Shown: one piece after another, positions 36,889 to 45,281 of the stretch
How positions within the stretch are numbered: position 1 is the stretch's first letter
Layout of the letters: the number at the start of each line of letters is the position of its first letter
Origin: CAYYBE01 sp964470345
GTDB taxonomy: Bacteria > Babelota > Babeliae > Babelales > Babelaceae
Assembly: GCA_964470345.1 (NCBI GenBank)
Contig: CAYYBE010000001.1
Location: 94,241-158,240 of the forward strand
DNA length: 64,000 nt
Direction: 5' to 3'
Notes under the pieces: model-generated
The model's database searches: none
The model's input: the letters and a program-made list of their open reading frames with translations, nothing else
What the model was told of the DNA's origin: nothing
Made by a program: the position numbers and the translations under genes

Positions 36889-38088
36889 ATGAATAACAAA
36901 CGCGACTTTCCCCTTATACATGAGTCTCGGCTTGTCTACTTGGACAATGCAGCAACAACCCACAAACCTCAAGTGGTTATTGATGCTTTGGTCGATTTTT
37001 ACACAAAACATAATGCTCCTGTCCATCGGGGAATCTACCCGTTGGCAGAAGAGGCAACGCAGCAGTATGAAGCGGTGCGTTGTCAAGTCGCTCAGTTTAT
37101 TAATGCGCGCTCACCCAAAGAAGTTGTTTTTACTTCCGGGGCAACGGCTGGATGTAATATGGTTGCGTCTGCTTGGGGACAAAGAAATATTTCTGCTGGG
37201 GATGAAATTGTGGTCAGTGTCCTTGAACACCATTCAAACCTCTTGCCCTGGCAACGGCTTGCGCGGCAAGTTGGGGCAAAGTTGGTCTGGTTACCCGTAA
37301 CTGCTGACGCACAGTTTGATCTTACGACGCTTGATGCCGTGATTACCCCAAAAACAAAATTAGTGGCACTTACGCTTGATTCTAATGTTGTCGGCCCAAC
37401 CGACGGGGCCGTGCTCCAAGCAATTGTTCGCCGTGCGCATGCAGTAGGGGCACGAGTTTTTCTGGATGCAGCGCAGGCTGTTGCGCATCAGTCTATCGAT
37501 GTCCAAGCGCTCGATTGTGATTTTCTGGTATTTTCAGGCCATAAAATATACGGCCCAACCGGTGTTGGCGTTTTATACGTTCGCCAATCAGAACATGCCT
37601 ACCTTGATCCGTATGAAGTGGGCGGTGGCATGGTCTATGAAGTGCAAGCGCAAGGCTCAGTGTGGAGGGCAATGCCCCAGCTTCTTGAAGCGGGAACGCC
37701 TCCAATTGCCCAGGTTATAGGGCTTGGTGCAGCACTGGCGTATCTTGAAAGAGTGGCAACAGGGGAGGCCTTAGCAACCCGCGAAACGGCACTGGTTCAC
37801 CAGTTTTTGACAGAGATAGAAGGTATCCAGGGGCTTAAGGTCCTAGGGTTGCCAGAAAAGGTATCAAAATCGCACGTAGTGAGTTTTTCTTCCAAAAAGT
37901 ACCATAGTCATGATATCGCAGCTTTTTGCGCAAGGCAGGGCATCTGTGTTCGCGCAGGGCACCATTGTTGCCAACTGCTCCACCATCGCTTGGGGGTTGA
38001 GAGTTCAGTTCGGGTTAGTTTTGGAATCTACAATACCCCTGAAGACGTTACGGCGCTGAGCGCGTGTCTTGCAAAGTTCTTGCGCTAA
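36889..38088 (+). CDS. sufS: cysteine desulfurase SufS
   Basis: A 399-aa PLP enzyme taking sulfur from cysteine for iron-sulfur cluster assembly. The Schiff-base Lys 219 is in FSGHKIYGPTGVG, and the active-site Cys 360 is in RAGHHCCQLLHH, the SufS-type motif. FTSGATAGCN binds the PLP phosphate. The in-frame ATG 36883 is closer to the AGGA site than 36889; the latter has better spacing. The scaffold gene iscU/sufU lies 3.8 kb downstream, separated by exported-protein genes. No sufB, sufC or sufD is in the window. Confidence 0.94.
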   Translation: MNNKRDFPLIHESRLVYLDNAATTHKPQVVIDALVDFYTKHNAPVHRGIYPLAEEATQQYEAVRCQVAQFINARSPKEVVFTSGATAGCNMVASAWGQRNISAGDEIVVSVLEHHSNLLPWQRLARQVGAKLVWLPVTADAQFDLTTLDAVITPKTKLVALTLDSNVVGPTDGAVLQAIVRRAHAVGARVFLDAAQAVAHQSIDVQALDCDFLVFSGHKIYGPTGVGVLYVRQSEHAYLDPYEVGGGMVYEVQAQGSVWRAMPQLLEAGTPPIAQVIGLGAALAYLERVATGEALATRETALVHQFLTEIEGIQGLKVLGLPEKVSKSHVVSFSSKKYHSHDIAAFCARQGICVRAGHHCCQLLHHRLGVESSVRVSFGIYNTPEDVTALSACLAKFLR

Positions 38089-38090
38089 AG

Positions 38091-38963
38091 TTACGAGAGT
38101 AAACCGCGGGCTTTCAGCTCGTGTCTAACTTCTTTAAAGTTCTCGTTTTTTACCTGAATTGCTGTCCAGTTGCAAGCAATTTTTGCTCCATCACAGTTTA
38201 TTTTTTGATCATCGATAAAGACAATGTCTATTGAAGAGCATTGGAGCTTTGCTGTAACGTGATGGTATAGTGTTGGGCTAGGCTTAAGTCCAGCAAAGCA
38301 TTTGAAGCTTGCTGAGATAAAGATGTTTTCAGGTTTAAAGTACTTGAAGATTTCGGGATATTTTTCATAGAGCAACTGAAACGCTTCTTCTGAGAAGTTT
38401 GAGAGAATGCAGAGCTCGTGGCGTGGGTTACCGTTTTCATCTTTTTCTGCCGCCAAGAGTTTGACCAGTTCTACCCCTTGTTTAATCGGCTGCATAACTT
38501 GAGAAAAAATAATGGGGTCAAAGATTGATTCGGTCAGTCGTTCAACCAGGTCTCGTTCGCACGGACTACTAAAAAAATGTTCTTGATCTAGGTTGCCAAT
38601 CGTGGCATATATCTCTTCAAAAACCTGGTGTGAATTTTTTATTCCTGCCTGCTGTTCGCACATAATCCCACTCATCGGTGTGCCTTTTTCATCGCCGGCA
38701 ACAAGAAATGGTGGGTGTGAAGCAGGTACTGCTTCTAGAACTTGGGAAAAAACATGGCGGAGATCTTCAAACTTGTGTCCTTCTCGCAAAACGTATCGGG
38801 CGCATTTGCTTAAACCGAGATGTTTAGCGATAGCCCACTTTGAGGGGGCAAATAAAACATATCCTACGTCAAAGACAATGCGCTCACCAAAAAGTGAATT
38901 TGTAGCGCAAAGCCATACGAATGCAGATATAAGAGTTCGGCTATAACGTTTGAAGTTGTTCAT
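38091..38963 (-). CDS. exported HAD-like protein, motifs largely kept
   Basis: A 290-aa protein with a signal peptide (residues 1-26, ending NSLFG) followed at once by a HAD motif I, IVFDVGYVLFAP. LCILSNFSEE is motif II, the Lys in FAGLKPSPTLYHHV motif III, and VFIDDQKINCDGAKIA motif IV. The motif set resembles YihX-type HAD hydrolases, so the enzyme could be an active exported phosphatase, which is unusual. ATG 38963 has AGAGGAGAA upstream; the longer open frame to 39152 lacks a signal-peptide start. It is a paralog of the next gene. Substrate unknown. Confidence 0.8.
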   Translation of the reverse strand: MNNFKRYSRTLISAFVWLCATNSLFGERIVFDVGYVLFAPSKWAIAKHLGLSKCARYVLREGHKFEDLRHVFSQVLEAVPASHPPFLVAGDEKGTPMSGIMCEQQAGIKNSHQVFEEIYATIGNLDQEHFFSSPCERDLVERLTESIFDPIIFSQVMQPIKQGVELVKLLAAEKDENGNPRHELCILSNFSEEAFQLLYEKYPEIFKYFKPENIFISASFKCFAGLKPSPTLYHHVTAKLQCSSIDIVFIDDQKINCDGAKIACNWTAIQVKNENFKEVRHELKARGLLS

Positions 38964-39066
38964 AGATGAGTTCTCCTCTGTGATGCTGGGATAATTACCC
39001 CGACTTTCTTGCCAAATAGACATTATCAGTATAGGATACCCACTTTTTTCGTCAAACGGGGGTGCG

Positions 39067-39927
39067 TTATAGGTTAATTCCCAGGGTGCGCAGGTCAGCG
39101 CGTGCTTGGGAAAAGTTCTTGTCTTTAACCATGACAGTACAGAGTCCTGCATCTTTGGCAGCCTCTATGTGTTCAGGTTGGCCGCTGATAAAGACGCAAT
39201 GCGCTTTGTCTTTGTCGAGTTTGCGGAATTTAAGGCGGTCTTCGATCGCTGCTGGGTTAGGGAGCAACTTTTTGGTCATGCCGGAAATGTAGATATTATT
39301 TCGGGGAAAGAGATCAAGTAGATCCTTCGTTTGCGGTGCGGTCAGGAGAATTGCAAATGAGGCCTTATCCCAGTTACCGATGATATATACATGCTCATGG
39401 CCGCAACTGCTGGCACAGGCTTGCACGAACGAAGAGGCTCCTGCAATTGTACGCATGTGGCTGGCAAGCTTTTCGGGATTAAACAGTATGTGGAAGAGGG
39501 TGTTGACCAGCTGTTCTTCTCGATTTGAAGCAAAATATTTTTCTTCTTTCAATTGTTCAACGTGGCGTAATGCTTTGTTGAGCGTGCGGTCGGCAGTATA
39601 TTTTGATGAAAGAAAATCGCAGAGCATTTGAGGTAAAACACGTCCTTCTGGGTCCCGGGTGATATATTTTCCTTTTTGCGCTCCCTGGAGTTCTAAGACT
39701 TTGTAAACAACTTCTTGCAGCGCGGTTGGATTTTTCCAGTCCCACAGGGTGTAGGCAAGGGTCGAAAAGCCCATAACATCTTTGAGATAGGAGACTTTGT
39801 CAGGCTCCATAAGGGTGTTGGGGATATCGAAGATAATGTTCCAATCTTGTCGAGCTGCTAATGTACAGCTGCCGAAAAGGGGAAAAACTACGCATAATAC
39901 GGATTTTTTTAAGAAATTGATTTTCAT
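39067..39927 (-). CDS. exported HAD-like paralog, motifs degenerate
   Basis: A 286-aa protein, signal peptide about residues 1-24. Motif I is present in altered form (NIIFDIPNTLMEP). The motif II place reads VYIIGNWDK, the KPSP region is changed (KKLLPNPAAIEDR), and the motif IV site is CVFISGQPEHIEAAKDAG without the Asp pair. So a catalytic role is doubtful. The similarity in order to the neighbour gene is clear: same length, same signal position, same C-terminal VxVKxKNF-x-x-x-R-x-x-L ending. A duplicate that lost catalysis is the simplest reading. Confidence 0.75.
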   Translation of the reverse strand: MKINFLKKSVLCVVFPLFGSCTLAARQDWNIIFDIPNTLMEPDKVSYLKDVMGFSTLAYTLWDWKNPTALQEVVYKVLELQGAQKGKYITRDPEGRVLPQMLCDFLSSKYTADRTLNKALRHVEQLKEEKYFASNREEQLVNTLFHILFNPEKLASHMRTIAGASSFVQACASSCGHEHVYIIGNWDKASFAILLTAPQTKDLLDLFPRNNIYISGMTKKLLPNPAAIEDRLKFRKLDKDKAHCVFISGQPEHIEAAKDAGLCTVMVKDKNFSQARADLRTLGINL

Positions 39928-40011
39928 CGTAAACCTGCAAGATCTAGGGTTAAAGATTAACTTGATCTTTACAAGATAGCAGGTTTTAAATGTCAAGCAA
40001 GATCACCGAAA

Positions 40012-40590
40012 TTACTGCGCACCTACCTTGTCATTGCTCTCGAGATGCTCTTGATAGGCTGCACGTAGGTCCGCAAATCTTCCATGCGCGCTCGTAAGTT
40101 CACGTTTAAAATCTGCTTGTTCAGCTGGAGGAAGTTTTTGGACGAGCAGGGCTATTTCTTCTGCGGTCATAGCTCGCAAAATTGCCGATTTCCTCTGATC
40201 CGACAATATTCCGGCATCATTTAACTCCATGTAGCGATTGAATCTTTCCAGTTTCTCGTCATTTAACTCCATGCAGTGATCAATTCTTCTTAGCTTTTTG
40301 TGAATGCAGAATAGGTAATAGACGATAACAATGATGCTTGCAGTAAAACAGCCCCATTGGATATTTTGCATCGTGGCAGTTGAAATACGGTAATGTTGCT
40401 TGAGGGGTAAGTGTGTACTTCCCATCAGCGCAAGGGCGATTATTGGTGGCGTGTGTGGAATAACCTGTTTGCACGTTGACAGGAAGCTTGAAGTAAAACT
40501 GTGCGAGTGTGCATGCGCCGCTCTGACCGCTCCCCATGACTTGTGGGCGACCGAGCACCCTATCAAAAGAATAATAAAAAGCTTATTCAT
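40012..40590 (-). CDS. exported/membrane protein of unknown family
   Basis: A 192-aa protein: signal peptide or helix (residues 1-20), a second hydrophobic segment (about 78-96, FTASIIVIVYYLFCI), then a charged helical C-terminal half with two near-repeats CMELNDEKLERFN and YMELNDAG. No match recognised. It belongs to a run of exported genes of one strand and is 20 bases from the next. Confidence 0.7.
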   Translation of the reverse strand: MNKLFIILLIGCSVAHKSWGAVRAAHAHSHSFTSSFLSTCKQVIPHTPPIIALALMGSTHLPLKQHYRISTATMQNIQWGCFTASIIVIVYYLFCIHKKLRRIDHCMELNDEKLERFNRYMELNDAGILSDQRKSAILRAMTAEEIALLVQKLPPAEQADFKRELTSAHGRFADLRAAYQEHLESNDKVGAQ

Positions 40591-40610
40591 CTTCGTGGTC
40601 TTCCCTTGCT

Positions 40611-41069
40611 TTAAATGTTGTGAGCTGGGTCTACTGAATAGCTTGACATTGAAGATGATGAAGGTGCTGAGTTGGTTGGTACGTTAGATTGTGGGATGAG
40701 CTTGAGAAAGGTTTCATTCAATAAGGTTCTCAGCCCGTTATTTTCTCCCTCTAAGTTTTGAACGCGATTCTCGAGTCTTTCAATATGGTTTGCAAGCTTG
40801 CGCAGATACATGACGAGGACAACGCAACCGGCAAAGAGCACAAGCCATTGTGTTTCTTCAGAAGCCCGAAAACGGGTGGGGAATTTGCTGTTGGGAGTGA
40901 GACCAAAGGTCATAAGCGCTGCTCCAAGCAGCGGGTAGAGGGCCGATGGTGTAATGGAGGCAATAGCTGTTCGTTGGCGTGGTTGTACGGCAACCCGTGC
41001 TTGTGCCCCGTGCAGCGTGTATGAACCAAACAAACAGGTGAGCATGGCAGTATAATGGAAAATTTTCAT
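40611..41069 (-). CDS. small membrane protein with coiled coil
   Basis: A 152-aa protein with a signal peptide (residues 1-22), a membrane helix around residues 76-88 (WLVLFAGCVVLVMYL) and a heptad-like stretch after it (LANHIERLENRVQNLEGENN). The C-terminal tail is Ser-rich. Function unknown. Confidence 0.7.
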   Translation of the reverse strand: MKIFHYTAMLTCLFGSYTLHGAQARVAVQPRQRTAIASITPSALYPLLGAALMTFGLTPNSKFPTRFRASEETQWLVLFAGCVVLVMYLRKLANHIERLENRVQNLEGENNGLRTLLNETFLKLIPQSNVPTNSAPSSSSMSSYSVDPAHNI

Positions 41070-41127
41070 ATCCCTAACCCTTTCATAGCTAAACTGCTCT
41101 CACCGTATCACGGGCGCTTGGCATAAT

Positions 41128-41808
41128 TCAAGCTTTTGGATCGGTAGTAGGTAAAGCGTAGAAACATGGTTTGGTAGGATTTGCTTTGTCCCATGTGCGT
41201 TTGATCTGCTCTTGTTGAGCATAGACTTCTTGGGGAAGCCTGTTTAAAAATTGAAGATGAGGTGTATGTATTGAACGTGGAGAATTGTTTTTTGCAGAAG
41301 AAGATGAGCTTTGGCTTTCGTCGTACAATGAGCATAATGAGGAGTGAGAATTGCGTTCACTCGTTTGATTTGATGATGGTGAAGTTGGAGTGGCAGGCTC
41401 AACAACAATAATTTGTTGCATATTGTTTGCGGTGATGTTTGTAGTGATAAAGGGTTCGATGGTACTGAATTGGAGCGCAGGTATCTCTTCTGAGTAAGAC
41501 TGTGAAGAGTCGCTTGGAGTTGCTACACGCTCAAGGGTGTCACCATTGAGGCATTTGATGGGTATTCCCGGCTTTTTTCTACTTGCGTCGATGACTGAAG
41601 CCGCAGCTTCTAGTTGAGCTTTTTTGTTTGCATCTTCTTCTGTTGGGTGTAGGTTGTTGCCGGTAAGCTCGTAATGTTTGAGCCTTTTGATGCGCGATGG
41701 CGACGAGGCTGGCTTATGGTCACCGTTCTCTTTGCAAGAAGAGCTGTTGAGCGGTTTGCTGAAACAGATGAGTACAAGTAGAAAAACGAGAACTTTTGGT
41801 TGTTCCAT
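41128..41808 (-). CDS. exported Ser-rich protein of unknown family
   Basis: A 226-aa protein with a signal peptide (about residues 1-23) and a mostly disordered-looking mature part rich in Ser, Thr, Pro, Asn. No domain is seen. Low complexity and secretion would fit a host-facing protein; that is inference. It is divergent from the iscU/sufU gene. Confidence 0.68.
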   Translation of the reverse strand: MEQPKVLVFLLVLICFSKPLNSSSCKENGDHKPASSPSRIKRLKHYELTGNNLHPTEEDANKKAQLEAAASVIDASRKKPGIPIKCLNGDTLERVATPSDSSQSYSEEIPALQFSTIEPFITTNITANNMQQIIVVEPATPTSPSSNQTSERNSHSSLCSLYDESQSSSSSAKNNSPRSIHTPHLQFLNRLPQEVYAQQEQIKRTWDKANPTKPCFYALPTTDPKA

Positions 41809-41864
41809 GGATCTCCTTTGGTAGGTTGGTGGTAGTGGGCATTCGCGTAATGAGAGCGAGCCGC

Positions 41865-41870
41865 TATACT
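41865..41870 (+). promoter_or_regulatory. possible -10 box for the iscU/sufU gene
   Basis: TATACT lies 40 bases before ATG 41910. The -35 region is poor. Confidence 0.3.
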
Positions 41871-41909
41871 AAAACTATAAATCAGCTGAGAATGGAGAAA
41901 CAAGCGTTT

Positions 41910-42284
41910 ATGGAAGATGCAACAAAAGCCCTTTACCCGCCTCTTATCCTTGATCATTACCGCAAACCGCGTAACTACGGTACGCTTGCAGGGTATTCAA
42001 TTGCCGGTAACAGTCGTAATCCATCCTGTGGAGATACGATCTCTCTTCAGGGACTTGTGCGTGACGGGGTATTAGACTCAGTTCGTTTTGAGGGTTCAGG
42101 ATGCATGCTTAGCCAAGCAGCGGCTTCGATTATTCTTGAGCATGTCACAGGGATGTCTGTTGTGGAAATTAGTAAGTTGACCCCTGCTCAGGTGTATCCC
42201 ATCGTTGGGGTTACGGTTGGACCAACCCGGGCTCGGTGTATTGACCTCGTCCTTGAAGTCCTGCAAAAGGCCTTAAGCGAGTAG
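41910..42284 (+). CDS. sufU: IscU/SufU-type iron-sulfur scaffold protein
   Basis: A 124-aa scaffold for iron-sulfur cluster assembly. It has YPPLILDHYRKPRN, the first Cys site NPSCGDT, the second Cys in GSGCMLSQAAAS and the third in TRARCIDLVLE; the spacing and the insertion style fit SufU more than IscU. ATG 41910 has GGAG about 11 bases upstream; in-frame ATG 41892 is an alternative with a poorer site. It is expected to work with SufS (36889-38088). Confidence 0.9.
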   Translation: MEDATKALYPPLILDHYRKPRNYGTLAGYSIAGNSRNPSCGDTISLQGLVRDGVLDSVRFEGSGCMLSQAAASIILEHVTGMSVVEISKLTPAQVYPIVGVTVGPTRARCIDLVLEVLQKALSE

Positions 42285-42294
42285 GAATCTCTCT

Positions 42295-42420
42295 TTAGGA
42301 AAGAAATTCAGTTCCTGTCCCTGAAGCGAAATCGATTCTAGAGTGGCCAGTGCCTCCTGTATGAATGGATGCGGTCATCAGTAAAGAAACGAAAAGGAAT
42401 AGATGAAGTTTGACAAACAT
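42295..42420 (-). CDS. 41-aa exported peptide candidate
   Basis: A short frame with ATG 42420 preceded by AAAGGA nine bases upstream. The product is 41 aa: a strong signal-peptide-like start (KLHLFLFVSLLMTASIH) and a short Gly/Ser/Thr-rich tail ending TEFLS. It lies in an otherwise empty 270-bp gap and follows the same style as the neighbouring exported genes. Coding status rests on the start signal and the hydrophobic segment only. Confidence 0.45.
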   Translation of the reverse strand: MFVKLHLFLFVSLLMTASIHTGGTGHSRIDFASGTGTEFLS

Positions 42421-42472
42421 AGAAAGCTGTCCTTTCCGACAGGCCCAGGGACCTGGTGTTTTTTATTGGTTT

Positions 42473-42514
42473 TGTTATAATTCAATATATTGAAACTGCA
42501 AACATGTGCAGTTT
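42473..42514 (+). promoter_or_regulatory. extended -10 promoter with adjoining palindromes (operator candidate)
   Basis: TGT followed by a perfect TATAAT (42476-42481) forms an extended -10. A ten-base palindrome CAATATATTG (42483-42492) and a perfect inverted repeat AAACTGCA-N6-TGCAGTTT (42493-42514) follow at once, within the likely transcription-start region, 40-70 bases before the regulator gene. A repressor site is the natural reading. Confidence 0.6.
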
Positions 42515-42554
42515 GTAGAATAGCATTTTTAGTGTGCTGTGTGAAGGAAAGGGT

Positions 42555-45281
42555 ATGGCGTTCGAGTTTATAAGTTTAATCGGAAATATTTTTTGCCTGA
42601 CGTTCACCGTCTTATTTTTGATGCGTTTTCTTCCTTCGTATGAAAATGTCTCACAACACCCATCGTTGAAAAAACTGTGGATTTTGTTGGGAATTGTGCT
42701 GGCGTATGATAGCTTTTTATGGGTTTTCTTGATAGTGAAAAATTCGTATACTCTTGGTGTTTCGAGCGTTTGTCCTCCCATAATTCTCTTCCTTTCAAGA
42801 ATACTTAATGCAGCGTGGCCTTTCTATGCACTTCTTTATACGATCTTTGTAGAGCATTTAGCTGATGCCCATTGGCAGCGAAAAAAACGTCATTATCTCT
42901 TGGCCTCTGTAGCAATAGTTCTAGCAAGCTACTTTATGTATGTTGCTGGGAGCTGTTGGGACTCAGGACAGGAGCTGCCGGGAGAATTATTTGCTTTGGT
43001 CTTGGTACGACTTTTCGTTTTTACTGCATGCCTCCTTTCCCTTCTTGTCTTGATACGAAAGTTTTTAACCCAACCTGATATGCCGAGCATTGTTCGCAGT
43101 CAGACGAAAATTGCCACAGTGTGGGTCTTGGTAACAGGGGTTATTATGCAGCCATTGTGGCTTTTGAAAGAAAATCTGTTAGAGCGGTCTTCATTTTTTG
43201 GTGATTTTATCATTCCGGCTCTCAGCGTAGTTCTTATCGGTGGGCTCTATTTTTCGCTCTATCGCCTCTTTAAACTTCGTCTATTTAACGCCACGAGTTA
43301 TGTAGCCGATTATTTCTGGGAAACCTCAGTTATCAAACCTTTTTATCAAGCAACGCGGGAAGTACGTGATGCGACCAGTTTGCCTGAGCTGGGCATGATC
43401 GTAAAATCATTTTTTGGGAGTGCCTTTGGCTTTTCTCATGATGAAGTAAAACTTTATATTCGTCCTACGCATCATGAATTAAACCAAGAGGCGGCAAAGG
43501 CGGTTTGCACCATCCCCTTTGTTGAAGCTTTTTATTCTGAAATGCTTGGGGGGGAACTGGCAGCACAAATCGAGAGAAAACGTATTTTGATTTATGCGGA
43601 TATTGAATATGAAAAATTATATGATCTCTCTTCTGAAGCAAAAGAGCTTTTTATTTTTATGGGACGTATTAATGCAGAGATCTTTATCCCCGTTTATGGA
43701 AGACGCGCATTAGTAGGATATATTGTTGTTGATCGTCAGGTTCGAAGTGACAGATTAGTACGTGATACTGAAGTGAGTAGCATGTTGGCCTTTGCTGATC
43801 ATCTCTCTCATCTTATCGATCGATTACAACGGGCGGATATCAAACTCTTGGAACGTCACAATCTCGATCTCAAATATCAAACCAATCAGTTGTTTCAGGA
43901 AACAGAGCATACGTATGAGGGAATGCGTACGATTATGAAGGCTCAAGCTACGGAATCGGTGGGAATGGTTTTTCTCAGGCAGAAACAGTTGTTCTGTGCC
44001 AGCGAAGATACGCGTACTATGCTGGGGGTTGCTGAAGGTTCTGCAGTTGTTCCAGATATTTATGCATCTCAAGTGCGGCAATTGTTTGATGATTTTAAAA
44101 AATATAAGATAGAGCGCTCAGTATTATTGCCTGACGCGAAAAAAAATCTTTTACGTTTTACCGCGATGCGTGATACCAATAAACATGGAGCTGTTGTCCT
44201 TGTTACCTACCCATCACTTGCAGAATCGTTAAAGCTTCCTATCATGGGCCTACGTACCTATGATGACTGGATGTATTCGATCTTTTTACGAACAACCGCA
44301 TCTGGCAAAATGATTGAGAATTTTATTCCAGCCAATTCCGGTGAATTGCTTACTTTTAAGATAAGGTTTTTGCGAGCGATCTTTAGCCGAAGACCATTAT
44401 TGTTACAAGGTGCAACGGATGATCTTCGCCGTCTTGCAGAAATATATAGTCAGATTGCTTCACGCACTATCTTTGAAAAACTTACTCCTGAATATGTAGA
44501 ACAAACCAATGAACTTGCGAGTAAACTTTTTGGCTTGCCAGGGCAACAGCAGGGACTCCTCGAGAAGCTTTCGGCTTCTGGAATGCTTCTCATTGAGCAT
44601 GTTGACCGGCTTTCTCTTAAGACGCAAGAAGCATTGTCTGAGTTCTTTTCAACAGGGACATTTTGCCATGTGCATAGTACGCGGAGCTTGGCAAGCGAGG
44701 CCCTCGTCATCTGCTCAAGTAAAGTTGATCTAAAACAGCTCGTTGAAGAAGGGCGTTTTTCAAAGGAACTTTATGAGCACTTGGTCAAAAATAGCCTTGC
44801 GGTTCCGTCACTGGCAAATCTGGTAAAAAGTGAGCGTATCGATCTGGTTAAGGGAATTACTTCTCAGTTTATTAGTGAAGGAAAAGAGCTTGCCCAATTT
44901 GTAACGCTTACTCCTGGTGAAGTTGAAGAACTCGTTACTGAGCTTTTACCAAGCAGTATTTGTGATTTACGCGAACATATCATGCTTAGATTGCAAAGTA
45001 GACGTCATAAGCAAGGGCTGACGCACGCTGTTGCTCTTGATATTGGATCTAATGAAACAGATAAAGTTATTGCGCAAGCGCGCCGGCTTGGTAAAGCAGG
45101 GCTTAAAAACGAGGAGCTTTTCCGTAAGGTAATGGCGCTTGTCAAAAGTTCTTCCAAGGCGGGAGAGATTTTTGGTGTTGATCGTTCAACTATTGTTCGT
45201 TACTGTCGACGCTATGACATTGATCTTGATGCGCATCGATCGTCAAATGTTCGTGAAACCTCATCTGGAATTTCTGTGTGA
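42555..45281 (+). CDS. seven-helix membrane regulator with GAF-like, degenerate NtrC-type AAA+ and HTH regions
   Basis: A 908-aa protein. Residues 1-245 hold seven hydrophobic segments. About 265-425 look like a GAF-type sensor (IFIPVYGRRALVGYIVVDR), followed by a coiled region. About 600-750 follow the order of sigma-54 activator AAA+ domains: RRPLLLQGATDDLRRLAEIY where Walker A is expected (GxxxxGK lost), GMLLIEHVDRLSLKTQEALS for Walker B (GxLFLDEIxxL), and GRFSKELYEHL for GRFRxDLYYRL. The GAFTGA loop is absent. A C-terminal HTH reads AGEIFGVDRSTIVRYCRR (Fis-like). ATG 42555 has AAGGAAAGGG upstream. It overlaps the NurA gene by GTGA. ATP hydrolysis and sigma-54 contact seem unlikely; a membrane sensor with DNA-binding output is inferred. 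Confidence 0.78.
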   Translation: MAFEFISLIGNIFCLTFTVLFLMRFLPSYENVSQHPSLKKLWILLGIVLAYDSFLWVFLIVKNSYTLGVSSVCPPIILFLSRILNAAWPFYALLYTIFVEHLADAHWQRKKRHYLLASVAIVLASYFMYVAGSCWDSGQELPGELFALVLVRLFVFTACLLSLLVLIRKFLTQPDMPSIVRSQTKIATVWVLVTGVIMQPLWLLKENLLERSSFFGDFIIPALSVVLIGGLYFSLYRLFKLRLFNATSYVADYFWETSVIKPFYQATREVRDATSLPELGMIVKSFFGSAFGFSHDEVKLYIRPTHHELNQEAAKAVCTIPFVEAFYSEMLGGELAAQIERKRILIYADIEYEKLYDLSSEAKELFIFMGRINAEIFIPVYGRRALVGYIVVDRQVRSDRLVRDTEVSSMLAFADHLSHLIDRLQRADIKLLERHNLDLKYQTNQLFQETEHTYEGMRTIMKAQATESVGMVFLRQKQLFCASEDTRTMLGVAEGSAVVPDIYASQVRQLFDDFKKYKIERSVLLPDAKKNLLRFTAMRDTNKHGAVVLVTYPSLAESLKLPIMGLRTYDDWMYSIFLRTTASGKMIENFIPANSGELLTFKIRFLRAIFSRRPLLLQGATDDLRRLAEIYSQIASRTIFEKLTPEYVEQTNELASKLFGLPGQQQGLLEKLSASGMLLIEHVDRLSLKTQEALSEFFSTGTFCHVHSTRSLASEALVICSSKVDLKQLVEEGRFSKELYEHLVKNSLAVPSLANLVKSERIDLVKGITSQFISEGKELAQFVTLTPGEVEELVTELLPSSICDLREHIMLRLQSRRHKQGLTHAVALDIGSNETDKVIAQARRLGKAGLKNEELFRKVMALVKSSSKAGEIFGVDRSTIVRYCRRYDIDLDAHRSSNVRETSSGISV

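Noticed and set aside
38964..39152. N-terminal extension of the first HAD-like protein
   Set aside because: The 63 extra residues carry no signal peptide; ATG 38963 has a good ribosome-binding site and begins one.
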